DNA of 64,000 nt from Anaerolineae bacterium (GCA_013178185.1 JABLXC010000011.1:20144-84143), one strand, 5' to 3'. Shown: positions 16,524 to 25,600, counted from the stretch's first letter. Numbers and translations: made by a program. The notes: generated by a model not told the origin, from the letters alone.

Positions 16524-16840
16524 ATGCAGACTTTTATCTCGATGCTGCAAGGCGTCAACGTCTGCGGGCAGCGCGCCAGCCGGAAGCCAGACCTGAAGGC
16601 GCCCTATGAAGCCCTAGGGTTCGTCCAGGTGACCACATTTGTCCAAAGCGGGAAAGTCGTATTTCGCGCTGACAATCGGGACGGGGCCTAAATCGCCCAC
16701 TTGATCGAGGCGGAAATCGAACGAACTTTTGATTTCAAAGTACCGATGCTGGTGCAGGGCAAAGAAGTATGGCAGCGCGTGATGGCTGAAGATCCATTCC
16801 TCAACTAACGGAACGAGGACCCGGACAAATTGTCCCCCAT
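16524..16840 (+). pseudogene. DUF1697 gene remnant with two in-frame stops
   Basis: From ATG 16524 the frame gives MQTFISMLQGVNVCGQ, then YEALGFVQVTTFVQSGKVVF, a clear DUF1697 N-terminus. It hits TAA at 16689, continues in the same frame as AHLIEAEIERTFDFKVPMLV and VMAEDPFLN, then a second TAA at 16806-16808 and RNEDPDKL, all still recognisable DUF1697. The remaining C-terminal part is lost. Two nonsense changes without a frameshift mean recent decay. The surrounding stretch from 16251 to 16978 holds no other gene that I can see. Confidence 0.75.
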
Positions 16841-16978
16841 CCCCTATCCACCTCCACAAAACCAAAGGGCTAACTTCCACGCCACCAGCGCGCTGGAATT
16901 GCAAGTACAATTAATCGGGTCGGCAAAAAAAATAACTCAGCCAGAAAATCAAAGCACCCCTACACAAAGGAACTACAA

Positions 16979-17542
16979 ATGTCGCACACTGAAGAGACGA
17001 ATGAAATCCACTGGGATATTGTCGTGCCAATTTTTAAAAATCGGGTCATCCTGCAGGAGTTGGGGATTGCGCTGGGGATTCCTTTCGGAATGCTTCTAAT
17101 TGTGCTAGCGCTTTCAACTGGCGGCAGTTTTTTCGACAACCAGACAACAATCTTTGCCACGGTATTTTTCAGTCTGTTCCTTGCAGTGAGTTTCTTGTTC
17201 GTCTTGCTCGTCATGGGGCGCTATCCAATCAGCTATGTCCTGGATGATAGCGGCATTTCTTATACACCGCAGAATAAACAGAAAAAAAGCAATCGCCTGG
17301 TCAACACTCTGGCGATTGCTTTCGGGCTACTATCCGGGAAACCCAGCGTGGCGGGGGCGGGCTTGCTTGCAAATACAAGACAAAAGATGTTTTTGCCCTG
17401 GAGCAAGATCAAAAAAATAAAAAAGTATCCTCGCTCTCACACGCTTGTACTCTATGCAAAACCAGCGGGAAAAATGGGCGTATTTTGCACCCCAAAAAAC
17501 TATCCCGAAATCTCAGCCATCTTGGAGAAACGCATGCAATAA
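16979..17542 (+). CDS. Two-helix membrane protein of unknown function
   Basis: A 187-residue protein with AAAGGA before its ATG. Two hydrophobic helices (about 40-60 and 65-85: GMLLIVLALSTGG; FFSLFLAVSFLFVLLVMG) are followed by a soluble domain with YVLDDSGISYTP and PWSKIKKIKKY, then LVLYAKPAGKMGVFCTPKNY. That layout (two helices, then a beta-rich domain with a W-x-x-I strand) resembles bacterial PH-like proteins of the YcxB type. I do not recognise a specific family. Confidence 0.6.
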   Translation: MSHTEETNEIHWDIVVPIFKNRVILQELGIALGIPFGMLLIVLALSTGGSFFDNQTTIFATVFFSLFLAVSFLFVLLVMGRYPISYVLDDSGISYTPQNKQKKSNRLVNTLAIAFGLLSGKPSVAGAGLLANTRQKMFLPWSKIKKIKKYPRSHTLVLYAKPAGKMGVFCTPKNYPEISAILEKRMQ

Positions 17543-17623
17543 CCCACCCGCCTTTCTACAAAGGTAGGGTAGTCACCGAAAATGTTGGTTTTTCGAAATT
17601 TTTACCTGTCGTAGTAAAAGCGA

Positions 17624-18376
17624 CTATTTCTTGTTAAGCAGCAGTTCTTCCAGTCGCTTGATCTGGTAATCCACAATAATCTCACCGTCAATGTCAAAGG
17701 TCGGCGTAGTACGGCTGCCATTGGCCCACTTGCGGACCTGGTCGGCAGCACCAGGCGTAGTATCGATATCCACTTCGGTGAACGGAATACCATGTTCCTT
17801 GAACCAGGCGCGCGCTTTGCGGCAATCTGGGCACCATGATGTGCAATACATCACAACGCCCCCGTGCGGCAATCCTGGAGAAACTGGTCGCTGCTGTTGC
17901 TGCACTTTCGCTGCTTCAGGCGAGATTTTCGCCAGCTCTGCAAAAAGGACGTCGTTGCTCGGCTGGTTATCGATATCATGGATGTCCACATAGCGGATGA
18001 TACCATCTGGATCAATAATAAAAATGGCGCGCTCGGTATATCCCTCGCTCCGCAGGACGCCAAATTGTTGGGCAACCCGGCCATGTGGCCAGAAATCACT
18101 CAAAATGGGATAGCTAATTCCACCCAGGCTTTCAGCCCAGGCTTTCAAACAAGGTACATGATCAATGCTGATGCCCAGAACCTGGACATTGATCCCTTCA
18201 AATCGCGCCAGGTTTGCCTGGTACGAAGGGATCTGGCTCGTTCATATCGGAGTCCAGGCCTGGGGGAAGAAAACCAGCACCACGGTTTTGCCGCGCAAAC
18301 TGCTTAAGGTGATGTCTTTATCCAAATGGCTCGGCAGGGTAAAATCTGGCGCTTTATCTCCAACGGTTAGCGGCAT
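17624..18376 (-). CDS. Selenocysteine peroxiredoxin fused to glutaredoxin
   Basis: From ATG at 18376 (AAGGAG seven bases upstream) the frame reads GDKAPDFTLPSHLDKDITL, VVLVFFPQAWTPI, then TGA (18244-18242), then TSQIPSYQANLARFEG, and stays open to 17624. The TGA falls exactly on the peroxidatic Cys of the peroxiredoxin motif P-x3-T-x2-C (P38, T42, residue 45). A SECIS-like hairpin follows 25 bases later. I therefore read residue 45 as selenocysteine in a 250-residue protein. C76 may be the resolving Cys. Residues about 170-250 are a glutaredoxin/thioredoxin-like domain with CPDC (C182, C185), which probably reduces the peroxidase domain. It should remove hydrogen peroxide or organic peroxides. 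An ordinary nonsense mutation is the alternative, but the intact downstream frame argues against it. Confidence 0.88.
18191..18233 (-). promoter_or_regulatory. SECIS-like element after the in-frame UGA
   Basis: On the minus strand, eight bases after the TGA, GATCCCTTC pairs perfectly with GAAGGGATC (nine base pairs). Inside this, CCAGG pairs with CCTGG around CAAA, or CCAG/CTGG around GCAAAC. The apical loop starts about 25 bases after the UGA and its first base can be G. Distance and shape match known bacterial SECIS rules (SelB-binding hairpins inside the coding region). The lower stem and upper stem are separated by an asymmetric internal loop. Confidence 0.8.
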
Positions 18377-18407
18377 ACAAACTCCTTGCAAAAGGTTTCG
18401 TAACCCT

Positions 18408-18413
18408 ATTATA
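18408..18413 (-). promoter_or_regulatory. Possible -10 box of the selenoperoxiredoxin gene
   Basis: TATAAT occurs on the minus strand 32 bases before the start codon. No good -35 box is found at 17 bases, so the promoter may be activator-dependent or the box may be chance. Confidence 0.35.
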
Positions 18414-18476
18414 CCCTTTTGTGAAAAAAATCTTATTCTCAGACATAACCGCCCTAGAAAATCGGCATTCATGACG

Positions 18477-19625
18477 TTACGGGCTGAGCCGGGGAAGCAG
18501 CCAAATCACTTTTTGATTCACGGCCCCTTCGAGGGCGCGTACCTTGAACCCAAAAGAAACCTCTTTCCCTACCAATCCCGATGACTGGAGGTCGATATCT
18601 ACCGGCGTTACCGCCTCATCAAAAATCTCATACCAGGAGGCCAGAACCTGTTCAGGGCCGCCACCTAACCGGTAGGTGATGAGCATCTGAACATTGCAAG
18701 CCGGATATCCTAAATAACAGCCCAAAATTGTCCGCAGATGGCTGCCTGGCGGCACCATCACCGCCTCGAAGCTGCCGGAAATTTGTCCATTAGGGATATT
18801 TTGGGGCGACATGACCAGTGCAGCCTCGTCGTCCACGCTGCCGGTCTCAAATTCAGGGTTAGCCACTCGGATCGCAAAACCGCGCGGATCACCCTCCTGC
18901 AACGGGCAATCCAATAAGCCTGCATCGCTTTGCCAGCGGGCGCTGCACACGTTCTCTGCAAAAGAATATTCGTTTGCCACTCGTATGCGCACCATCAAGG
19001 AGGTCTGCCCACCGTTCCCCAGCCCAAAAAGAACGCCGTTGGGGCTGCGCAGCTTCCAGCTCCCCTGGTAATTTCCAAGCATTGACGGCGCCTGCAAGTT
19101 GAGCGAAACCCGTCCCTTTTGCCCTGGCAGGATCTCTCCGCCCGTTACCAGTGGCGCCGAGAGAACGCCCATCGCGTCGCCCTCTCCCGAGAACTCAAAT
19201 TTGAAATCCGAATTCCAGGTGCAAGAACCCGTATTCTGCAGTTCCCAGGTTTTGGTAAAGCGGGATGATGGCGGTATGGTTGTGTTCTCCGGGATGTTCA
19301 CTTCGCGCACCAGAAGCGCCCGTTCACAGGGCGCAGGCCTGGTTGGCCCAGGGGTCAGCGTAAAAAATGGCGGCGGAGTCGGTGGTGAACCGGGTTGGGT
19401 CGGAAGCGCCGTTCCCGCCCCGGAAAGATTGGGAGATTCACCGGCAGCAAGCTGAGTACGGATCGCAGCCAGGGTACGGGCGATATCCGTGCGGGTTTGA
19501 CTTTCAGCCTCAAGCGTCGCGGTCGGGCGCGGCAGATTACAACCCGTCAGCCAGAGCATAGCAAACAAGAAAAACACGCCTCTACGCCTTAACCAAAAAG
19601 GGACCACCAGCCAGCGCTTACTCAA
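18477..19625 (-). CDS. Lipoprotein with NBR1-type Ig-like domain (copy 1)
   Basis: A 382-residue exported protein. FFLFAMLWLTGCN gives a lipobox with Cys near residue 29. A Thr/Pro-rich linker follows (PPTPPPFFTLTPGPTRPAP). Residues 105-215 hold an NBR1-type Ig-like domain: FTKTWELQNTGSCTWNSDF, then LPGQKGRVSLNLQAP and GSWKLRSPNGVLFG. The C-terminal 150 residues form a second beta domain (VPPGSHLRTILGCYLGYPACN). NBR1-Ig domains are common in Chloroflexota surface proteins but their ligands are unknown. It is adjacent to a homologous gene in the same direction. Confidence 0.72.
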   Translation of the reverse strand: MSKRWLVVPFWLRRRGVFFLFAMLWLTGCNLPRPTATLEAESQTRTDIARTLAAIRTQLAAGESPNLSGAGTALPTQPGSPPTPPPFFTLTPGPTRPAPCERALLVREVNIPENTTIPPSSRFTKTWELQNTGSCTWNSDFKFEFSGEGDAMGVLSAPLVTGGEILPGQKGRVSLNLQAPSMLGNYQGSWKLRSPNGVLFGLGNGGQTSLMVRIRVANEYSFAENVCSARWQSDAGLLDCPLQEGDPRGFAIRVANPEFETGSVDDEAALVMSPQNIPNGQISGSFEAVMVPPGSHLRTILGCYLGYPACNVQMLITYRLGGGPEQVLASWYEIFDEAVTPVDIDLQSSGLVGKEVSFGFKVRALEGAVNQKVIWLLPRLSP

Positions 19626-19654
19626 ATCTCCACCCCCAAAGAATGCATAAAAAA

Positions 19655-20785
19655 CTATTCTCCCAGGTAGATGCCCTGCCAGATGGCAACATCCCCTTGC
19701 GGGCCGCCATTGGTCTCAATTTCAAAGGTAAAGCGTACCTGCTGCCCAACCAGCCCAAAGCGATTGAGGGGGATACCAATCTCCGCGTTCAGGCCGTCAT
19801 AAGTTTCTGTCCAGACCCCCAGCACCTGGTCTTCATTGCCCGGAACGCTGGCGTAAATGGTGGCTTTGAAATTACAATTTTCCTCGCCGTAACCGCATCC
19901 GATCAGGCCGCGGATATGACTACCGCTAGGCACTTTGATGGGCGCAAACTTTGCCCGGATAACTCCGTTGTCGCGCTGAGGCGGAACCATCACCAGGGAA
20001 TAACCGCCGGTCAGGCCATTTTCCAAACCAGGCGATTTTTCTTGCTTGAAATAGCCGTTAGGATCTTTGTCCTTGGACGGGCAGTACATTAAGCCGTCGT
20101 TATTGCTCCAGACCGCGCTACATAGGTTATCCACAAAGCTGAAGGTGTTTCCAGAACGAATGGACACATAGAACGAACGATTGCCGTCATCCCCCCACCC
20201 AAAGATCGCTCCATTTGGGTTGCGCAGCTTCCAAAATCCGGTGTAGGTGCGGTCGCCAGTAACGTCTGGGGAAACCAGTTCAACCGTAACCAGGGCAATT
20301 TGCCCCGGCAGGACGAAACCATCCTGCATCAGCGGTGTAGAGGCGGCCCCACCAAGCTGGTCGCCGCCCGAGAACACCACCGAGTAATTCTTATCCCATT
20401 TGCAATAACCGGTATTCTTGATGGCCCAGGTTTTGCGGAAAACGGTTCCAGGAGGGATAACAACGTTATCAGGGATCGTGACATCGCCGACAAATGACAT
20501 CATATCCAGGCAACCCAAACTCGAATTTTTAGGTTGGGCGGTCTGGTTCAACGGCATTTGGGTTGCAAGGGTTGGTGTGGCTGGCAGTGTGGCGGTCGGC
20601 GCAGCCGTGGAGGTCTGCTCTAGCCCGGCCACCCTGGTTTCCAGTATCGCGACCGTAGCGGCGACAGAGGTGTTCAACTGATCCTGCGGGACCATGGTAA
20701 CCGTTGATGCAGGTTCAGATCCGCAAGAGGACAGAAAGCTGGCTGAAATCACCAGCAAAATAGCCCATAGTTTAAGTTTTTTCAT
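19655..20785 (-). CDS. Lipoprotein with NBR1-type Ig-like domain (copy 2)
   Basis: A 376-residue paralogue of the next gene downstream, from which it is separated by only about 30 bases. Lipobox FLSSCGSEP, then a coiled or helical stretch (VAATVAILETRVAGLEQTS), then the NBR1 domain: FRKTWAIKNTGYCKWDKNY, LPGQIALVTVELVSP, GFWKLRNPNGAIFGWG. The C-terminal domain again has VPSGSHIRGLIGCGYGEENC. The two copies match domain by domain, so they arose by tandem duplication. They probably form a surface pair, since they would be co-transcribed. Confidence 0.72.
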   Translation of the reverse strand: MKKLKLWAILLVISASFLSSCGSEPASTVTMVPQDQLNTSVAATVAILETRVAGLEQTSTAAPTATLPATPTLATQMPLNQTAQPKNSSLGCLDMMSFVGDVTIPDNVVIPPGTVFRKTWAIKNTGYCKWDKNYSVVFSGGDQLGGAASTPLMQDGFVLPGQIALVTVELVSPDVTGDRTYTGFWKLRNPNGAIFGWGDDGNRSFYVSIRSGNTFSFVDNLCSAVWSNNDGLMYCPSKDKDPNGYFKQEKSPGLENGLTGGYSLVMVPPQRDNGVIRAKFAPIKVPSGSHIRGLIGCGYGEENCNFKATIYASVPGNEDQVLGVWTETYDGLNAEIGIPLNRFGLVGQQVRFTFEIETNGGPQGDVAIWQGIYLGE

Positions 20786-20844
20786 TCGAGTACTACCTTT
20801 CTCCTACAAGCAGCCGGCAGCCTGCCAGGCTTGATTTAGCAGCA

Positions 20845-22086
20845 TTATACCTTACCGATCAGCGCTTTAAAAAACAGGCCGATCCTGAAGGTCTGGCCGG
20901 ATAGCAAATTTTGGGCGCGAAAGATGCCAGCCGCGCTGCTCACCACCAGCACAGAAGCGCCCGCCAGCAATACAATCGATATAGCAATCTGCCAGACCGG
21001 AACCGCCCCAACCGCCAGGCGCATCGGCATCGTCACTGGCGCAGTGAACGGAAAGAGGCTCAAAGCAACGGCCAAGGCGCCGTTCGGGCGGGTAACCAAG
21101 ACCGAGATCAGCATCAAAGGCGCCAGTAAGGGCATCATGATGAACAGGGTAGCCTGCGAGGCCTCCCGCAAGTTAGCGACCAAAGCGCCCAAACCGGCCA
21201 TCAGGCTGGCGTAAACCGCAAAACCCAATAGAAAATATATCAGCCCCCAACCGATCAAGCTGGCCGAAAGCGATCCGAAAGAGTTTAAGACGGATGAAGA
21301 CTGTCCAAGTAGGCCGAACAAGCTATAGCCAATCCCAGCCCAAACCGCCACCTGGAACAAGCCGGCCAGTCCAAGCGCGACCACCTTTCCGGCCAGCATC
21401 TGCACGGGTTGGAGCGAAGTCATCAACACTTCGAGCACCCGGTTCTGTTTCTCTTCGGTCACACTGCTCAACAAAAGGGAAGCAGAGCCAAAAATCACTA
21501 TAAAAAAAACCAGGGCGATGATGTATGGGATGATATAGGTGGTGATATCCTGCGGATCTCTGGCTGGCATCTGGTTGAGGTATTGGTAGCGCAGGTTGAT
21601 CGGGTTGCTGATGCGCTCCAATAATAGAGGCGCATCCTTAAGCAAATTATACAGGATGGCTTCTTTTAACGCATCGGACTGCTGAACCGCGCTCAGGGGG
21701 TTAAAATCCGGCCGGACCGATGTAATCCTCCCGCTTTCCAGATAATCTTGGTGCAAGATATAAAAAGCAGAAATCTCTTCTTGCTGCAGCGCCCTCCGCG
21801 CCTCGTCTTCCGATTGGAATTGGAGGAGCCTTTCTTTTGACGGCTCCGGCAGGACCTTGATCAAACCAGAAAGATCCACAAAACCCTCCGGTTTTTCATC
21901 CTGCTCGCCCTCGATGATCTGTATCACCGACGCTGGAGCCGCATTGCGATCTTCACCTTCCACCACCGAATAGAGCAGCATGATCCCAAAAGGAATAAGC
22001 GGCGTCAGGAAGAGCGTCAACATAAAGGAGCGCCGCAGCACCGTTTTGGCAAGTTCAAATTTAACAACCAGCCAGATGCGCCTCAT
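20845..22086 (-). CDS. ABC-2 type exporter permease (second subunit)
   Basis: A 413-residue permease of the ABC-2/NatB type. One N-terminal helix, a long exported domain of about 150 residues, then five or six helices with EEKQNRVLEVLMTSLQPVQM, the conserved coupling segment of this family. Its start overlaps the end of the preceding permease gene by four bases. Together with that subunit and the ATPase it should form a heteromeric exporter. Substrate unknown; relatives move sodium, lipids or antibiotics. Confidence 0.85.
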   Translation of the reverse strand: MRRIWLVVKFELAKTVLRRSFMLTLFLTPLIPFGIMLLYSVVEGEDRNAAPASVIQIIEGEQDEKPEGFVDLSGLIKVLPEPSKERLLQFQSEDEARRALQQEEISAFYILHQDYLESGRITSVRPDFNPLSAVQQSDALKEAILYNLLKDAPLLLERISNPINLRYQYLNQMPARDPQDITTYIIPYIIALVFFIVIFGSASLLLSSVTEEKQNRVLEVLMTSLQPVQMLAGKVVALGLAGLFQVAVWAGIGYSLFGLLGQSSSVLNSFGSLSASLIGWGLIYFLLGFAVYASLMAGLGALVANLREASQATLFIMMPLLAPLMLISVLVTRPNGALAVALSLFPFTAPVTMPMRLAVGAVPVWQIAISIVLLAGASVLVVSSAAGIFRAQNLLSGQTFRIGLFFKALIGKV

Positions 22087-23294
22087 AATGCCTTCTTTTC
22101 CAGTCCGAATAATTCTTTAAGCGCCAATCGCTTACCGTAACGGAGCATTCCAAGTCGAAAAGCTCTTCCGGCCAGCCAGATCGACGCTGCTGCGCAGACA
22201 TATAACAAAGCGATGGAAAACGCAGTCTGCCAGACCGGCACTGTAGTAAAAGCAAATCGCACTGGCAACGTCACCGGGGCTGTCAATGGAAACAGGCTCA
22301 TCACAACCGAAAGCGGGGCATTCGGGTTTTTCATCAACAAAGACATAAACCAGTACGGCATCACCAGTGGGATGGTAAACCAACCGGCAACAGCCGAAGC
22401 CTCGCTGGTCTCGGTCGCCGTGGCTCCTACTGCAGCCATGAGCGCCGCAACCATAATAAAAGCTGGTAGGATGGCTGCCATCGTAAGCCAGAAGGTTGGG
22501 GTAAAGACCTGGATACTTTGTATCCACGGAACAAAAGAACGGAGAAAAATCAAGCCAGCGATTGGCGCAACCAGCCATAAGAAAAGCTGCGTCAAACCAA
22601 CACTCAGGTTACCCACTATTTTCCCAGCCATTAACTGCGTGGGAGAAACAGAGGTGATCACAATTTCCATCGTTCGATTCTCTTTTTCCTCCACAACAGC
22701 GCGCAGCAGATAACCGCCCGTCATGTTGACGACAAACATAAAAAGCACGCCAGTCGCAAGAGGGATGGCAATCTCAACCCAGCGCCCCTCTCCCGATTGG
22801 CGGCTGCCATCCAGTGTTTGAATATTCAGCCGGTCGCCTGAAAGCAGGCGGATCTGCACCTCTTTCGGTAGATCTTTGACCAAATTCTCTCGGACAAAAC
22901 TTTCGAAGGCAGTTTGCGCCCCCTGTGAAGGGGTTTCCTTTGCGACCAGCCTCACTTCACCGCTTTCAAGGTAATTTTTAGAAAAAACGTAATAGCCCTG
23001 AATTTCGCCTTTTTCCAGCGCCTGCAATGCCGCCTCTTCACCCGGAAAGGCAACAATTTCCACGTCGCGGAATAATTCAGCGGCATCCGGAGCAGATTCG
23101 ACCGGATTCGCCAACCAGTTTGCAAGATCCACGTAACCTACCGGACGGCCATCGTATTGCAAGGCCACCATGATCACCCCAAAAATGCCCATCGCAACGA
23201 CGATCATCGGCAGGCTGAGAACAGCAAAGATAAATCGCTTTCGGAGGACATGGCGCAGATATTCATAGAGAAAAACTCGCCAGATCTTCTTCAT
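22083..23294 (-). CDS. ABC-2 type exporter permease (first subunit)
   Basis: A 403-residue permease built like its neighbour: one helix, an exported domain (about 40-175), then membrane helices with EEKENRTMEIVITSVSPTQL. It overlaps the ATPase gene upstream and the second permease downstream by four bases each, so the three are translated together. The two permeases are paralogous and presumably pair in the membrane. Confidence 0.85.
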   Translation of the reverse strand: MKKIWRVFLYEYLRHVLRKRFIFAVLSLPMIVVAMGIFGVIMVALQYDGRPVGYVDLANWLANPVESAPDAAELFRDVEIVAFPGEEAALQALEKGEIQGYYVFSKNYLESGEVRLVAKETPSQGAQTAFESFVRENLVKDLPKEVQIRLLSGDRLNIQTLDGSRQSGEGRWVEIAIPLATGVLFMFVVNMTGGYLLRAVVEEKENRTMEIVITSVSPTQLMAGKIVGNLSVGLTQLFLWLVAPIAGLIFLRSFVPWIQSIQVFTPTFWLTMAAILPAFIMVAALMAAVGATATETSEASAVAGWFTIPLVMPYWFMSLLMKNPNAPLSVVMSLFPLTAPVTLPVRFAFTTVPVWQTAFSIALLYVCAAASIWLAGRAFRLGMLRYGKRLALKELFGLEKKAL

Positions 23295-24196
23295 CCCACT
23301 TTTTGTTCTCCCTGTACCACCTCAATGAAAATCTGGTCAAGGGTAGGCATCGCAATTTCAAATCTCTCCAGGCCAACGCCCGATTCCACCAGCCCGCGCA
23401 GGACCTCCTGGGGGGATACGTCCTGGCTCAAATGCAGTAAGACCGTACCATTATGAGATTCTCTGGACACAACGCCAGGAATTTGTATTGGAAGCTCACC
23501 GACCGGTTTGACAAGCACTTCATGCCCCGCAAACTGGTGCCGAATCTCCTCTAGACGACCGTAGAGGACCGCCTTTCCCTGGTTGATCAAGACCAGGCGG
23601 TCGCAAAGTTCTTCAACCTGGTTCATCTGGTGTGTACACATCACAATGGTCACCCCCTTCTCGCGCTGCTCGCGCATCAAATCCTTTACCATTTGCGTGT
23701 TGACAGGATCCAGGCCGCTGAACGGTTCATCAATGATGACCAGCTCAGGATTATGCGCAAAGGTAACAATCAACTGCGCTTTTTGCTGCATACCTTTACT
23801 CAACTCCTTGACTTTCTTTTTGCGATGCTGGTTCAGGTCAAAACGTTCCAGATAGGCGTCCAGGCGCTGCCGGGCATCCGCGCCAGTGAGCCCTTTTAAA
23901 GACGCCAGGTAAGTAAGTGCCTGCTCCAGGCGGATATCCTGGTATAAACCGCGTTCTTCGGGCAGATATCCGATGCGGTCCTTCTTGGCCTCGCTCATCG
24001 CGCCCCCCAAGATGCTGACCTGGCCACTGTCGGGCTTGAAGATATCAAGGATGATGCGGATTGTCGTGGTCTTCCCCGCCCCGTTCGGTCCTAACAGGCC
24101 AAAAATCTCACCGGATTCAACGGAAAATGAAACGTCATCCACGGCCCGCAGGCTGCCAAATTTCTTGACGATATGGTCAATCTGAATCGCTGCCAC
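23291..24196 (-). CDS. ABC exporter ATPase (NatA-like)
   Basis: A 301-residue ATPase. Walker A is GPNGAGKTTTIR, the signature is LSKGMQQKAQLI, Walker B is LVIIDEPFSGLD, and the switch His is in MCTHQMNQVEELC. The C-terminal 80 residues (VLYGRLEEIRHQFAGHE onwards) match the DUF4162 extension found in NatA-type exporters. First gene of the three-gene exporter operon. Confidence 0.88.
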   Translation of the reverse strand: MAAIQIDHIVKKFGSLRAVDDVSFSVESGEIFGLLGPNGAGKTTTIRIILDIFKPDSGQVSILGGAMSEAKKDRIGYLPEERGLYQDIRLEQALTYLASLKGLTGADARQRLDAYLERFDLNQHRKKKVKELSKGMQQKAQLIVTFAHNPELVIIDEPFSGLDPVNTQMVKDLMREQREKGVTIVMCTHQMNQVEELCDRLVLINQGKAVLYGRLEEIRHQFAGHEVLVKPVGELPIQIPGVVSRESHNGTVLLHLSQDVSPQEVLRGLVESGVGLERFEIAMPTLDQIFIEVVQGEQKVG

Positions 24197-24326
24197 AGGT
24201 CTCTCCTGACTTGAAACTCGTTAGGATTATAACAAAGGTTCCGCCCCCCAAAAAAACGGGGGGGAAACCAGTGCGCGGGCGGTCGCTCACAGCCACAACC
24301 AACTGCCAAAAGACAGGAAAAAACTG

Positions 24327-25598
24327 TTATTCTTTTTCGTATGGGATTCCTTCAGAAGCAGGCGCCTGGCCACGCCCCACAACCCCTGCCAGCACAATCA
24401 TGGTCGCAACATAAGGGGCCATCAACAAGAACTGAGAGGGGATTTCAATCTGCAAGATGGCAAGACGGGAAGCCAGGGAATCGGCAAAACCAAACAACAG
24501 CCCCGCGCCAAAAGCGCCAAAGGGCATCCAGTTTCCAAAAATCATGGCCGCCAGGCCGATGAAACCACGTCCGGCTGTCATCACCTCATCAAATCGGCCT
24601 ACCGAACCAAGTGTAAAATAGGCGCCAGCAAAACTTGCCATCATCCCGCCTAACAGGACGGAGAGATACCTGGTCCGGATGACATTGATTCCCAGGGTAT
24701 CGGCAGCCTTCGGGTGCTCGCCTACCGAGCGCATCCGCAGCCCCCAGCGGGTATAAAACAACCCAACATGCAGAAGGATGAGAAAGAGGAACATCGCATA
24801 AATAAAAAGGTTGTTATTAAAGAAAATTGGACCGAAAAAGGGAATATCCGCAAGGCCAGGGATCGGAAATGATTTGAAGATTTGTGGGTTATTGATTTCC
24901 ATATATCGTTGCATGAATTTCGCGGAGATATAAGAGGTCAACCCGGTAGAAAGAATATTGATCACTGTGCCAGCAATGATCTGGTTGGTCTTGTACTTGA
25001 TGGACAACACCCCAAGCAGCAATCCCATCAACGCCCCCACTGCAACGGCGCTCAGAAGGCCAAGCCAATTATTGGTTAAGCTGCCCACCAGGGCGCCGAC
25101 CATAGCGCCTGCCAGCATCATCCCTTCAATCGCAATATTGATCACTCCAGCGCGTTCACAAAGGATGCCAGAAAGCGCTCCCAGCGTGATCGGCACTGCC
25201 TTCGACAACGTTGTCGAAAGCAGTCCGCCCAGGTTGAGCGACTTTCCAGCAGCAGCCCAAACCAAAAATCCAAAGACGAACAATGCAACCACTACGGCTA
25301 GTACCCAGTTCGTATACCGCTTGAACCCTTTGGCAAGCTGAACACCACCCAAAATGGCCGCTGCAATCGCCAGGATATTCAGCGTGCCCATTGAGGGCAA
25401 CACCCAGGTAGGCAGGACACTCGTAAGGCCGCCTGGTGTCAATTCAAACTTTGTGATCTGGTCGCTGGCGACATCCCTGGAAAAGAAGAAATAAATGCTG
25501 AACGCCAGCGCCAGAAAAACCACACCCATGATCCGTTCTCGCGTTGGAGAAATCGTTTCGATCTTTTTGTGAAAGGCTTGAGTCGTCATAAATCCCAC
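24327..25598 (-). CDS. BMP-type nucleoside ABC importer, permease 2
   Basis: A 423-residue permease of the branched-chain/RbsC superfamily. About ten helices; the motif AGVINIAIEGMMLAGAM is the typical EAA-like region of the YufQ/NupQ subgroup. It lies two bases from the other permease gene and is last in the operon. Together with the BMP lipoprotein it should import nucleosides or purine compounds. The assignment to nucleosides is from family knowledge, not from the sequence alone. Confidence 0.85.
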   Translation of the reverse strand: MGFMTTQAFHKKIETISPTRERIMGVVFLALAFSIYFFFSRDVASDQITKFELTPGGLTSVLPTWVLPSMGTLNILAIAAAILGGVQLAKGFKRYTNWVLAVVVALFVFGFLVWAAAGKSLNLGGLLSTTLSKAVPITLGALSGILCERAGVINIAIEGMMLAGAMVGALVGSLTNNWLGLLSAVAVGALMGLLLGVLSIKYKTNQIIAGTVINILSTGLTSYISAKFMQRYMEINNPQIFKSFPIPGLADIPFFGPIFFNNNLFIYAMFLFLILLHVGLFYTRWGLRMRSVGEHPKAADTLGINVIRTRYLSVLLGGMMASFAGAYFTLGSVGRFDEVMTAGRGFIGLAAMIFGNWMPFGAFGAGLLFGFADSLASRLAILQIEIPSQFLLMAPYVATMIVLAGVVGRGQAPASEGIPYEKE

Positions 25599-25600
25599 CC

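Noticed and set aside
16689..16691. Recoded stop in the DUF1697 gene
   Set aside because: The codon is TAA, a second TAA follows and the 3' part is lost, so decay is the simpler reading.
18242..18472. Reading the peroxiredoxin as two fragments of a broken gene
   Set aside because: The break is a single in-frame TGA at the catalytic Cys, without frameshift, with a SECIS-like hairpin after it and full conservation downstream.
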